64,000 bases of DNA from the NCBI GenBank assembly GCA_027922465.2, contig BQMF02000067.1:831001-895000 (forward strand), given 5' to 3'. The notes under the pieces were generated by a model that saw only the letters and a list, made by a program, of their open reading frames with translations, was not told where the DNA came from and did not search any database. A program made the position numbers and the translations under genes. Each line of letters opens with the position of its first letter. The first letter of the stretch is position 1. The stretch comes from Turritopsis dohrnii. Its lineage: Eukaryota > Cnidaria > Hydrozoa > Anthoathecata > Oceaniidae. Shown here in pieces: positions 31,473 to 42,589 of the stretch.

Positions 31473-31931
31473 GTGGTGATAGATTTCTGGAAAGGTCTTC
31501 CTAAAAGTAAACAGCCTGGTAAAGGCAAGCTTGGTTGCAATACTAGCTTCGATCATTTAAAGGTTTCCTACAACGATCTATTAATATCAATAAAAATCCA
31601 ATTCTTTGAAGAAATCGCTCATGCTTTGAATGGATTTCTTCATGGTTTTCAAACAGATCGGCCAATGGCAGCCATTTTGGTAGAAACTTTGGAACACTTA
31701 CTGCGACAGTTCTGCTCTAAGTTTGTGAAAAACGATGTTTTGTTCAAGGCAACAACTGCATCAAAACTTGTCAATTTAGATCTTGATAGTTCAACAAATA
31801 TTGTATCTGTTTCTGATGTGGATCTTGGCTATGGAATAAAGTACGAACTTAGTGAGTTAAAGCAACAGAAGAAGGTCACAGATGTCGCCATTCATAATTT
31901 CAAAGCCGATGCTTCAGCTTTTCTGTTATAG
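31473..31931 (+). pseudogene. hAT-like domain exon of the small-exon gene
   Basis: An open 152-codon segment. Its useful frame extends upstream to about 31413. Conserved-looking blocks: VIDFWKGLPKSKQPGKGK, then FFEEIAHALNGFLHGFQTD, LEHLLRQFCSKFV and VDLGYGIKYELSEL. I recall similar proteins as repetitive families in aquatic animals, with a hAT-like dimerisation end, but cannot confirm this. The frame ends exactly where a degraded LINE begins, and a short Lys/Asp-rich frame at about 34510-34678 could be the displaced C-terminus. Confidence 0.45.
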
Positions 31932-34545
31932 AAAAAACTGCTCTGTTATAGACTCTATATCTGAAAGTATTGACAAGGCCCTATCAATTCATCACAGTAC
32001 CAACATATTTGTTTTTTGGTGATTTCAATGTTCATCATGAAAAATGGCTCAAATTCTCAAATGGAATCTCTCACTCAGGAATTCATACTCTAAATTTTGC
32101 CCTATCTCAATCTCTTCACCAAATCATTGACTTTCCTACTGGCTTTCCTGATCGTGATGATCAATCTCCATCTTTACTTGATCTCTTTTTAACATCAAAT
32201 CCTGATATTTGTAAAGGATCTAGTGAAGCTCCTCTTGGCAACTCTGCCCATGGCGTAGTTTCTGTCTTAACATCTCTTAATTGCAAAGCTGCTTCTGAAT
32301 CTCATTTTCATCGCACTCTCTTCAGTTATGAACGTGGTGAATGGGATAATTTTCGAGACTTTCTTTGCGATGTCCCCTGGTACAATGTGTTTTCAAATCC
32401 AGCTGAAAAATGTGCAGAGGAAGTTACATCTTGGCTTACATCTGGTATTGAAGCATTTATCCCCAGTAGAAAATTTCGAGTTAAACCTCACTCCTCTCCC
32501 TGATTCTCACCTGCTTGTGCTGGAGCAATTGCTCACAGAAATCTTTACTTTCATCAATGTCAACGTGAGAAGTCTTCTCATAATAAGGTTCTTTTCAACC
32601 AAGCACGAAATCACTGCAAATCTGTCATTAATAATGCAAAGTCTACATGTCAACAAGAAACTCGTAATCGTATCTCTTCACAAAAAATTGGCTCTCGAGA
32701 TATTTGGCGCATCATTAAAAGTGTCACCAACAATAAAAGGTCATCCATTCCTCCCATTTTTAATGGTCCAGAGGTTTTATCATCATCTAAGGATAAAGCT
32801 GAAGTCATCTCTAATATTTTCAGTACTAACTCTACTCTTGATGACTCGGACCATGCTGTTCCGGAATTTCCCTTGAGGACTAATGAAGTACTGGATAGCT
32901 GCTTTATCACACCAGCGAAAATATCTTCCATCATTTCAAATCTTGATGCTTCTAAGGCTACTGGACCTAATGGAATTCCTGTCATCCTGTTTCAAAAGTG
33001 TGCACCTGAATTATCTCCTGTACTTTCTCGTCTATATAACAAGTGCATAGCTGAATCTTGCTTTCCTTCATTTTGGAAGTTTGCCTCTGTAATTCCAGTC
33101 TTCAAAAAAATTATGGTGATCGATCTAATCCACGACATAACAGACCCATTAGTCTCCTACCAGTTATGAGTAAAATTTTTGAGGCCTTTATCAATAATTT
33201 TCTTGTTAATCACCTTGAATCTAATAACCTCTTCTCAGATTCTCAATATGGCTTTCGCTCCCAACGCTCAACTGCTGACCTCCTTACAGTGATAACTGAT
33301 AGAATCTACACTGCATTAGATAAATCTGGGGAGGCAAGAGCTGTTGCTCTCGACATATCCAAGGAATTTGATAAAGTATGGCATACTGGCCTTTTGAAAA
33401 AGCTTGCTGCAGATCATTCGTTCCTTCCTTGGTAATCGTAGGCTTAAGGTTGTTTTAGACGGGCAATCATCATCGACACATTCCATCAATGCAGGAGTTC
33501 ACCAAGGTTCTGTCCTTGGCCCAACCCCTTCTCTTCTTTTCATCAATGATCTGCCTGATGACATTATTTCCAAGCTTGCCATCTATGCTGATGATTCAAC
33601 CATCTTTTCCTGTATTCCAAAATCAGATTTGTTCAGGCAGGTAGAAATGGTCGGCGAAATTGAGTTTGATCTGCAAACTATAGTTGAGTGGGGAGAGAAA
33701 TGACTGGGTCACATTCAATTCCACAAAAACCAAACTTCTTTCAGTAAATCATACTAAAGATCCCTTTTTACCGTCAGACCCATGAATGGCACCCAGTTGG
33801 AAGAAAACAACTCCTTTCGTCTCCTTGGCATCGCCTTTTCACAAGACTTCTCCTGGTGCTCCTATATTGAGCCAATCGCTAAGTCAGCCTCGATGAAGGT
33901 GGGGTCCCTTCTTCGTGCAAGAGCATACCTCAGCCCCGATACCATTCTTTACCTCTATAAATCTACTATTCGACCTTGTATTGAGTATTGTTGCCATATC
34001 TGGGGTGGTGCACCCTCTGATTCTCTAAATCTTTTGGATCGTATCCAGAAAAGAATCTTTAATGCTGTTGATGATGAACTTGCAAGTAAACTTGACACAC
34101 TCTCCCATCGCAGATCTGTAGCATCTCTTTGCCTCTTTTATAAATACTTTTACGGAAAATGTTCAACTGAGCTCTCTTCTCTCATCCCTGCATTAAAAAC
34201 TTTCAGGCGAAACACAAGATATTCATCTAATTGCCATGATCGCACTGTCAGCATCCCAAAATCATGAAAAAAATTTTACCAACAAAGTTTATTCCCTCGC
34301 TCCTCCACTCTCTGGAATTCTTTACCCCAGTCTATTTTTCCTTCTCATTATAATCTTCAACATTTTAAATGTAATGTCCAACAACAGCCCTTTCTGGATG
34401 CATTCATTCAATACGCATTTAAATTTGCCGCCAGCCTCCAATTGTAGCTGGCCTGGCTGGCGGCCTACTGCTTTATCAGAACGCATCCAGATTGGGTTGC
34501 TAATAAACTGCATAAGGATACAGTCTGCCCTAAGCTTAGGCTAGA
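31932..34545 (+). pseudogene. LINE (Jockey/I-like) copy, 5' truncated and frameshifted
   Basis: The endonuclease C-terminal half reads FGDFNVHHEKWLKFSNG and later GNSAHGVVSVL. The RT follows in several frames with ASKATGPNGIP, the palm motif RAVALDISKEFDKVWH, GVHQGSVLGP and the catalytic YADD (IYADDSTIFSC, about 33575-33612). The C-terminal block has YKSTIRPCIEYCCHIWGGAP and HRRSVASLCLFYKYFYG. At least six frame changes or stops break it. Conserved positions survive, so it is of moderate age. Its 5' junction lies in the hAT-like exon, with CTGTTATAG present twice across it (31923-31931 and 31943-31951). A G/C-rich inverted repeat (GCCGCCAGCC...GGCTGGCGGC, about 34424-34463) lies near the 3' end. 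Confidence 0.75.
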
Positions 34546-34869
34546 ATGCAAGATTGATGAAGAACCTCCTCAATGTGTGAAAAGAAAGTTAACAGACTTC
34601 TCACAAGAGGATGACGATGATGAAAGTGTTGAAAAAGTAAAGAAGAAGAAAAACAACAGGAAGGAGTTACATTTTTAAAATGTTGTAGAATGTCTCATTG
34701 CGTTAAAAAAACTATGTTTCAAGCTTTACTTTTGTTCCTAATTATGTAGTTCTTCCTAACAACAAAAATTAAACAATTCTATAGGTAAATAATTATATAG
34801 GACTAGGTGCTAAAATGTTCTAGCCTGATTGAAAAGTTCTAAATAAATAGAGGACCTTAACTTACAATT

Positions 34870-35359
34870 CCATGCATAGTCGCAGAGAACGGTGCTGTTT
34901 AAGGGATTTATAAATGGGAGATGGTACGAATGCAGTAAGGGCCGGGACAGGGTGGGAAGAACGAACGAACAAATAACCTCTGATCCGTCTTCTCAAACGG
35001 GACACATTGTTGCATTAATTCTGTCTTTGTAGTAAATGATGCATTCATTAGGGCAAACATCATAACTTTCTAATGGTAAAAGGAAAGGCTTCACTAACTT
35101 TTTGGCTTCCTCATAGGAAACAGGCATGTTTGGCTTGGGAAGATAAAAAAGATGGTCAGAAAAGATTCTGACTAAGCATCTTTGGAGAAAAATGGGTAGG
35201 AAACAAAAGATCCAATTTTAACAAAAATGGCTTCCAGTGTTGAGATTCTAGCACCGTCATACAAAGGTTGATTGGCTGAGAAGTGAGTCTCATACAACGA
35301 TTCCGAAAACTGTACCGATCGATCGTACTTATTAATAACATGACAACCATCCCTCCCAC
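34870..35359 (-). pseudogene. TNP2-like (CACTA/EnSpm-type) transposase fragment
   Basis: On the minus strand, near 35135-34990, the sequence reads MPVSYEEAKKLVKPFLLPLE and then SYDVCPNECIIYYKD, INATMCPV, one in-frame stop, and EDGSE. The CPNxCIIYYKD...CPV pattern is the zinc-like block just before the TNP2 catalytic domain in CACTA-type transposases of invertebrates. The sequence on either side (34870-34990 and 35140-35359) continues in other frames. No DDE residues are preserved here. Confidence 0.5.
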
Positions 35360-35561
35360 TCTTCAGAAGCTTATAATCATCTTTAGAATGACGGTGTATT
35401 GTTGCTCTGCTTCTCTCTTGGCCACAACAATTATATCAGCGACAGTTGCATCTTCTACTGAGTGTTTCCTGTAAAGTCGGAAATTTCAGAGTGAGTGTTT
35501 TAAATGATAATACCATAAATCATCTACCGCCATGGACGTTGATTTCATTATTAATAAATTA

Positions 35562-36434
35562 CTGGCCGCCGAGGCGGCGTCGCTCGCCGCCAATGGTCCA
35601 CCTACTCTGTATCACTGTATCAATAAACGTCAAATTTCCTTATAAACGGCTCGTACAATTTGTGTTCAACCAGAAGCAGATTTGAAGTCACAACCTCTGG
35701 TAAAACCAATCTTTTATCAGTGTAACAATCCACTCAAAACGTAGAGAGAGAAAACTTCAACTTTTTATTAGCTTTTGTTTTAAAAAAGTTACGCACTCTA
35801 ACATGGATGCTATCAAATGTAAGGGGGAAATCGTTTCTCTTCTTAAAAAGATCACCCCGGAGGAGAGAAAAAGGCATATGGTAAATGAATAAAGAGAATA
35901 AAAAAACGTTCGATCAGAAGCGCTTAACAATTAAAAAAAGAAAATTAGTTAAAAGAAAAGCAAAAAAAATATTTTGTTTCGTGATACTCTTATTTGACCT
36001 ATCGGTTTTAAAACATTTTGATTGCTCTAAAAAAAGTTTACCTGTCTCAGACAGTCGGGCAAGGATACGTTAGGATACACTGGCAAACCGAACATGCTAC
36101 CACGTTCTGCCACTGCTGCTTTTTGTCGAAACTGTTTAATCAGTGAGTTTCTTTGTATTTAGTTGATGTATTGTTTTCAAAGCCAACGTAGTCAACGTAG
36201 TCCTTGGAATATAGAACTAACGATAATAATAAAAACAAAACGTTATTCCTGTTAGTTCATCAGCCAAAAAAAGTCACGTTCGATTGGGGTTGCAATGTAT
36301 TTGCTTCGAACTCACGTAGCTCAAAAAAAAAGAAATAATTTCGCTCACAACTCAATCTACCATTTTGCGTGACTTACAAACAAACAAACAAACAGACAGA
36401 CAGACAGACAGAGAATCGGCTATTAATATATAGA
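35562..36434 (-). mobile_element. Non-autonomous Helitron, family 1, internally deleted
   Basis: Minus-strand copy. Its 5' end is TCTATATATTAATAGCCGAT at 36434, followed by CTGTCTG/TTTG simple repeats. Its 3' end holds the GGCGGC hairpin and terminates GGCGGCCAG|T at 35562. Compared with the neighbour at 36435-37510 it lacks the 3' inner module with the CGAGCTCTACA core. Its 5' end touches the 3' end of that neighbour with no spacer. Confidence 0.8.
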
Positions 36435-37510
36435 TAGCCGCCAAGGCGGCGTCGCTCGCCGCCCATGTTCAGCATGCGTTGACGAAAAATAAAATTAAGG
36501 AATTGGCAACCGAAAGTGTTACCATGTTGTAGAGCTCGAAAAACTGATTAAAAAAATGTATGGGATCGCTCCGCTACGATCAACCGTTACAGAGATATCA
36601 TTCTTCAAAGATTTTGATGACGTCACGGACCCCTCCCCAAAAAAATTAGACCCAAATTTTTTGTCACCCTATCGCCTGTATCGCGGACCCGAAAAACGTC
36701 AGTTATCCTAGAGGCAGATTCGAAATCAAATATCAAATATCAGTTTAAACAATGGTTCCAAAAAACCCCAAATTTCATGTGTTATTTATTTTTTAAAGCA
36801 ATCGTTGATCAGTACAACAATGCACTCAAAACGTAGAGAGAAAAAAATTTTTATTAGCTTTTGTTTTAAAAACCTTACGCGCTCTAACATGGGTGCTATC
36901 AAATGTAAGGGGGAAAATGGTTTCTCTTCTTAAAAAGTTCACACGGAGGAGAGAAAAAAGGCACGTGCTAAATGAATAAATAGAATAAAAAAACATTCGA
37001 TCAGAACGCTTAAGCATTAAAAGAAGAAATTAATATATTAAAAGAAAAGCAAAAAAAAAAACATTTTGTTTTGATATGATACTCTTTTTTTACCTATCGG
37101 TTTTTAGACATTTTGATTGCTCGAAAAAAAGTTCACCCGTCTCAGACAGTCAGGCAAGAGTTAGTGGCAAACCGAACATATGCTGCCACGTTCTGCCACT
37201 GCTGCTTTTTGTCCAAAATATTTAATCAGTTAGTGACTTTGTATTTAGTTGATGTACTGTTTTCAAAGCCAAGTCAATGTGGAATATAAAACTAACAATA
37301 ATGATAAAAACAAAACGTTATTCATATTAGTTCATCAGCCAAAAAAAGTCACGTTCGATTGGGGTTGCAATGTATTTGCTTTGAACTCACGTCGCACACA
37401 AAAAAAGGAAATAATTTCGCTCACAACTTAATCTACCATTTTACGTGACTTACAAACAAACAAACAAACAAACAGACAGACAGACAGAGAATCGGCTATT
37501 AATATATAGA
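36435..37510 (-). mobile_element. Non-autonomous Helitron, family 1 (1076 bp)
   Basis: Minus strand: A|TCTATATATTAATAGCCG at 37510 as the start. The inner sequence is shared with 62288-63359, and the 3' end is GCCGCCTTGGCGGCTA at 36435. Includes the shared TCGAGCTCTACAACATGG core (plus 36520-36545 reversed). The frames seen inside are chance or remnant; no transposition gene. Helitron ends and A|T sites are established signatures of the class. Confidence 0.85.
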
Positions 37511-38053
37511 TTGGGAGCATTTAGCAAAGGCGATTTATTAACCGGAAAGACATAAAATTGAATTTCAGAAATTATTTCTTGTAACTTTTGAGGTAATCTC
37601 GTAGGTCATAAAATTTGAACCTCAATGTATGCTATACCTTTAATCGAAAATTGCAAAGTAAAATTTTGATAATCCTGTTCTATTGATAAAACACAATCTT
37701 TGTCTCCTTTTTGATTGATCTTGACAAATACAGAGCAATAACTAGGAGGAAGTGATGGTAGGTCAGTTTAGAACTTGATATATTTATATGAGTTTGGAAA
37801 TAAGGAATTCATCAGTGATTTTAATTTACAATGTTCAGAAATATGAGAAATCTAAAATATGTGGACTAATTTCAGTTACCATGTGGAAACCAGATTTAGC
37901 AAATTACATCAATTCCCTTGAGCCTGGTTTTTATATAAAAGCTGAAATTAGTCCACATATTTTTGGAACAGACTTTAATGACTGTTTTCAATTTATTCAA
38001 CATTTTCCATATTACAAAAAAAGATAAAATTTGTGTGTTTTCAGTTGTGTATT
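37511..38053. other. Unassigned segment between Helitron and foldback element
   Basis: Holds one 79-codon frame (37788-38027) that I do not recognise. It overlaps a perfect inverted repeat listed separately, so the frame may be incidental. Confidence 0.3.
37854..37963. repeat. 22-bp perfect inverted repeat (stem-loop)
   Basis: Bases 37854-37875 (AAAATATGTGGACTAATTTC plus AG) are the exact reverse complement of 37942-37963, with a 66-nt loop. A transcript of either strand could form a 22-bp helix. It could be a small-RNA precursor, a remnant of a foldback element, or a fragment of a larger palindrome. Confidence 0.7.
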
Positions 38054-38468
38054 TGTGACGGTTTGAGGGAAAATCATAACAAGTGATAATTTCTGATAAA
38101 TTTATCAGTAAAATACTGATTAGAAAACAATAGATTTAATCAGTAATTCGTTCGATTTATCAGTAATTTGTTAGATAAATCAGTAATTACCGATAAAATA
38201 ATCGGTAAATACTGATAAATAATCAGTAATTTATTAGTATTACTGATTATTTATCAGTATTACCGATTCATCGAACGAATTACTGATAAATCGAACGAAT
38301 TACTGATTCATCGAACAAATTACTGATAAATCAAACAAATTACTGATAAATCGAACGAATTACTGATTATTTATCAGTATTACTGATTATTACTGATAAA
38401 TTTCTGATAAATTACTGATTAATTTATCAGTAATATCACTTGTTATGATTTTCCCTCAAACCGTCACA
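38054..38468. mobile_element. Foldback/MITE element with 33-bp TIRs and ATTACTGAT array
   Basis: The 33-bp ends (38054-38086 and 38436-38468) are perfect inverted repeats beginning TGTGACGGTTTGAGGG. The interior is built mostly from ATTACTGAT / ATCAGTAAT words with spacers such as TCGAACGA, in both orientations, so the whole 415 bp can fold into one long hairpin. No coding capacity. I found no clear target duplication. Confidence 0.85.
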
Positions 38469-39322
38469 TTTAATATTGACTTACGAAATAGGCAAGATAA
38501 TGATTTGACAGTATATCTTTAAAATCAAGAAAAAGTTCGTTTGAGTATGTAAGTTGTGGTTACGAAAAAAATAATTGTTTTTATTGAAGAAAGTGATCAT
38601 CTTCTCGCACAATGCAATGTGTTCCGATATTATTTCTGGAGTCTGAATAGTGTGAATCGAAAAAATTACTTATTTTCATTGCTAGAATAATTTTTTATCA
38701 TGTTCAGGATTAGTGCATCTCACTTTTCCATCTTCACCTTCACTAGACATTGTGGACTTGAGACTGAATTCAATTAGAGAGTTATAAGTAAAATAACTTT
38801 TGTTGACAAAGTTGACAAAGTGTGGAAAAATCTCCCATTGTCATTTTTAGAATGTTGGGAAATTCCCACGACCTGTTATGGATAAATTGTAGATTTTCCT
38901 TCTCAGAGGGACTAAGAACTAGTAAGCGAGGAACTAAGAACTAGTACTTTTGGTGGCTATCGAGTGCATATTCCCAGAGTTTTTCTTGGGAAAATGCGAA
39001 ATTTCTGATCTAAGAATAGCTCAGCTAACCCCATAAATTTCATATGTGGATAAAATGCAATCAGTCAATTGACAGTTCACTGGCAAAAAATCAGTAATGG
39101 AAGAATTTTTGAATTTCTTGTATCCTTATATTGAAAACGAACGAAAAAGCATATGGAAAGCACTGCACACACCCCGCCACGTCGAGCACAAACGTGTGCA
39201 CATAAGTCTCCAGACTTCTTCTAAAAAACTGTGGTGCACATAGAATTTTGATGGTAACTTAGAAAGAATCTGCAACAAGGATTTGCCTTCATTTGCTATT
39301 AAACTTGTTTATAATTTTTTAG
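38469..39322. other. No recognisable gene
   Basis: AT-rich. It may contain upstream exons of the gene whose first supported exon starts at 39323, but none can be chosen from the sequence alone. Confidence 0.35.
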
Positions 39323-40202
39323 TCAGCAATAGATGATGAAACAAATTCAAAGGAGCTGGAAACGAAATGTTCACGGAAAACAGCCGAGCGTTTGCAAGAA
39401 GAAGCTACTACATCAGTGAGTAAAAATTGATAATTTTTTCTGGGTCCAGATTTATTCATTATTCTTTCAGTTATAAATGATACTTTGATTTTTTCAGGTT
39501 GTCAGAACTTTACAAACATCAAATAATAGCATCAATCGTAATGAAATACGGAAACAGTTGTCTAGGAAGATCAGCTCTGGGCAATTTTACAAAAACATAA
39601 GGTACTAACCTCTTAGTCATTCCAATCTTAAATTTTCATGAAAACTTTAACTTTTTATTTTTTATGTTATTTTCTGTGTTATAGTGCCATAGCTACAATT
39701 GATGGAATCATCAATAGCCAAGTGCTACGAAATCGTAGACAGTCGAAGGTCCCACATTCACCACAAGCCTTTTCAACAACAGTGACGCGCACGATCGACC
39801 CAGATTTTTCCTTAGTATTGACGCCCAACAACCTTAGAGACGGAAGCTCTATCATGAAAAAGTAAGGCAGACGAAACAGCTGTCACCAGAGCATTGCTGC
39901 CCATAGAACGTTCTGGTTCATTACCGCCAATACAAAGAGACGCCCAGCTCGATGCCACGGAATACCCACCTGCTGGATTAAAAGAAAGCGGTAACATGGC
40001 AACAGCGTTCAACAAGCTGGAATTTGGTTATGTGACGAGCAATCCAAGGGCTGACAATGACGGAGACCTGTGTTGCGAAATGACTTATTATAAGTTGTGC
40101 AATAAGCAAGGGTTATTACCATATAAAAGCGGAAACCCTGGAAAACCCATGATAAATGCTACTACATCCTTCAAAAAGTACGGCTACGATGTGACGGAAT
40201 GA
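39323..40202 (+). CDS. Unknown spliced gene, three or more exons
   Basis: Three exons keep one frame across splice sites. The first is 39323-39415 (after TTTTTTAG, before GTGAGT; 31 codons, SAIDDETNSKELETK...). The second is 39498-39601 (after TTTTTTCAG, before GTACTA; phase 2 end). The third starts at 39685 (after GTTATAG) and gives SAIATIDGIINSQVLRNRRQ, a Ser/Pro-rich stretch and SSIMKK. Right after this the frame meets a stop, but a +1 frame continues from about 39860 to 40202 with KADETAVTRALLPIERSGSL and ends ...KYGYDVTE. So either an unseen intron or a single-base change lies near 39862. The C-terminal part (EFGYVTSNPRADNDGD, CCEMTYYKLCNKQGLLPYK) looks like a folded domain, but I do not know it. 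The true start is upstream and not determined. Confidence 0.45.
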
Positions 40203-41069
40203 ATTTTCAGGTGGAGGATTTCGAAAGGGTTAAGCAACATTTTGATTTATACAAGGAATCATTTTTTATCATTTGTGAAGTTCCTTTTGTACCTCTGCTT
40301 GTGATTACTTAAATGTGTCTTTTGAATCTTTGTTTCTTAATGTTTTCTGAAAAAATATCAATAATTTCATTTTGAATGTTTTCTACTATCGCTAGAAATT
40401 TTCACAATGCTTTTCAAGATTTTAATGTGGAGTTTTACAAGTGGTTTGCATCACCACACCCATTTTATGAACTTATGAACTTTATGAACTTATGAACTTG
40501 GGGAAATAAAAACGGAATTATCTTCAAATATCTTTTTGATGAATTCGAAAGTGCTAAAATATTTCCATCACTGTCGTGTAAGAGAGGCCTTGATTTTATG
40601 CGATCATAATTTTCGAATTTTCAACAGGAAGTGAAAAACGTAACAATATTTCTTTGTTTTGAAAACAAGGTCATCATAAAGGTGAGAGAATAGAGACCTA
40701 ATAGATTCACCTGTGTATTCGTTTTATACAATGCATAACCGTAACGTAAAAAACTCCTTTCTTCTTTTCAGTAAGAACAGCTTTACTTACTTTTATTCTA
40801 TTAAACTAGTAATCTATTAAAATTTTTTTATAAAGTTTAACTTAAAACAAATGTGACTTTCATTTTTACTAGTCATACAGACTTTAAAAGTTTCCGATGA
40901 AACCTGTATCGTTCTGAGACGTACGTTCGGAGAATAAGTTGATTCTGAAAAATGGTTTTCTCTTATCTTTCTTAGAAAATGCATTTTATGCAAACAATGC
41001 CCTATCTATCTGCCTGATTGATCTACACAATTCAATTATTTAGAACATTTGTCATATTATATTTTTAGG
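40203..41069. other. No recognisable gene
   Basis: AT-rich sequence between the spliced gene and the piggyBac fragment. A short local repeat, TGAACTTATGAACTT, occurs near 40468-40500. Nothing else supported. Confidence 0.35.
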
Positions 41070-41675
41070 GCCTGTCATTGTGCATTTTGCAGATTGTGAA
41101 AATCCTGTTGATTACTTTTTGAAGTTCTTTGATGATGAAATAATGGATTCTAACCTTTACCAAAGCAATTGATATATCCAGCAGTCACAAAAAAGAGTGT
41201 CAGTATTGAAAAAAACTGAGCTCTATGGATTTATTGGAATCAATATGGTGATGGCTTACCATGAACTTACCTCTTGGAAAAATTATTGAAACAATGAACC
41301 TGATTTGTCAGTGCCATTCATCTCCCGTGTGTTACCTCGTAACCGTTTTCTTCAGATAATATCTAATATTCATATCAACAACAACTTGGCAATACCAGAT
41401 AATAATACTGATAAACTATACAAACTGAGACCATTGATTGACAGCTTGAATAACCGTTATACCAAACTCTACAGTGTGTCACATCATGTTAGTATTGATG
41501 AGAGTATGATACTTTTCAAAGGTAGAAGTTCTCTAAAACAATACAACCCAATGAAACCTATAAGGTTATAAACTTTGGTCAATGGCTGATATGGATGGTT
41601 AACTTTATAAGTTTGAGGTTTACCAAGGCAAAAATGACCAGAGAGTTGATACTGAAATACCAAAGTATTTTTGGT
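41070..41675 (+). pseudogene. PiggyBac-like transposase fragment
   Basis: Segments in order: ENPVDYFLKFFDDEIMD, an LKKTELYGFIGINMVMAYHE block, PFISRVLPRNRFLQIISNIH, DNNTDKLYKLRPLIDSLNNR and VSIDESMILFKGRSSLKQYN plus PMKPI. This is the N-terminal half of the DDE_Tnp_1_7 domain. The D of VSIDESM is the first catalytic aspartate of piggyBac transposases. Stops after EIMDSNLYQSN and WKNY and a frame change after MKPI mark a dead copy. Similarity ends abruptly at about 41675, where a LINE fragment on the other strand begins. Confidence 0.75.
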
Positions 41676-41676
41676 T

Positions 41677-42030
41677 TCTGTCGTTGGTGATTTTGTTTGC
41701 GTACGCATGTTTGGCTTTTGTTTGAATAATCTCAATCCAAATACACTCAATATCCTCGTGTTTAAGATCAAAGCGCCTGATAAACTTCAAACTGGTCGAT
41801 TTGTACATTGCTACACCACCTCCCAAACCATTTGTTCGGTTTCTTTTCACAAATGTGTAGCCCGGTATTTCGTACATGTCATCAACATCTCATGGGTGTT
41901 CATTTGTGATATGTGTCTCGGAGAGAGAAAAAATATCGATTTTTTTATTCGATTCAAAAATTGTTAATAAAATTGCCATATTATGAAACAAACCTCTGAT
42001 GTTTTATGAAAAATATTTACGCCTCTTGCT
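41677..42030 (-). pseudogene. LINE endonuclease fragment
   Basis: Minus strand: SLSETHITNEHP (about 41935), then DMYEIPGYTFVKRNRTNGLG and GGVAMYKS, ending ECIWIEI. This is the first half of an apurinic-type endonuclease (SETHI with catalytic Glu, G-Y-x-F-x-x-x-x-R-x-x-x-x-G-G-G-V-A). It is joined directly to the piggyBac remnant at 41675-41677, so the LINE is truncated there. Class CR1/Jockey-like by motif. Confidence 0.65.
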
Positions 42031-42099
42031 TTGGTAAATCCATCAAAATGTTTTTTGTTGGACCAGGGCAACTCTCAATATCTCCACAAATAAGAAGTA

Positions 42100-42589
42100 A
42101 TGTCAACTACAAACTTTTGCGACAGAGTCTTACAGTAGGTCTTTTCGAACGGTAAACAAACAGTGAACTGTAAGTAAACGATTCCTCTTCTGCTGTATAT
42201 TGTTGATCGACTTGTAAAGTACAACTGATGCCGTCTGATTTCAAAAACATCGGTTTTATGTAGGTGAAAATGGCTGAATAAAAAATCACGCCAATAGCAA
42301 CAACAAACATGTCCGCTGTCATAGCTGCCATCTCTGCCATAAACTGTTTGCCAACAATGTTGTTAGCTATAGCAAATCGTAGCAACACACGGCGATATGC
42401 AGAATTAACGCAAAATATTGGTCAACATTTATAAGAAACTTAAAAATGTTGGGCAACATTTTTGATGTTTTTTTCCCTCCGCCAACATGTTGTCAGCCAT
42501 AGCAAATCGAGACAACATGGTGGCCGAAATGTTGCTTGATTTGCGGCCGACTTAAGAGGTCAGCTACAAAGCTCCTTCAACAACACGAA
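42100..42589. repeat. Unclassified repeat with ATAGCAAATCG words
   Basis: GCTATAGCAAATCGTAG (about 42367-42383), GCCATAGCAAATCGAGA (about 42494-42510) and several AACATTTTT and CAACATGTTG words recur here. TGCTATGGCAAATCGTTA recurs at about 43328. This looks like non-coding repeat sequence. The 93-codon minus frame 42388-42107 is unsupported. Confidence 0.3.

Larger units (their letters stand above)
28879..31931 (+). pseudogene. Small-exon gene feeding into a hAT-like exon; broken copy
   Basis: Exon 1 is 28879-28906 (ATGGGCGAATTAATGG..., 28 nt, ends phase 1 before GTAACA). Small exons follow with AG/GT borders: 28975-29001, 29114-29140, 29325-29339, 29433-29465, 29596-29625, 30754-30804, 30915-30938, 31021-31053, 31155-31178 and 31305-31322 (or to 31340). 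Their lengths are 27, 27, 15, 33, 30, 51, 24, 33, 24 and 18 nt (or 36 nt for the last). Each is a multiple of three and open only in the phase-1 frame. They encode an acidic Ser/Thr-rich linker (LEDTVIS, LEELIGEK, SSSSSSTVAG). The large exon from 31403 must shift by one base to read WVENEDVARRARFVW and then a FWKGLPKSKQPGKGKLGC...FQTDRPM...ADASAFLL region. From memory that region belongs to a hAT-related family of cnidarians and fish. That frameshift, and a LINE starting at about 31930, imply a disabled copy. Confidence 0.55.
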
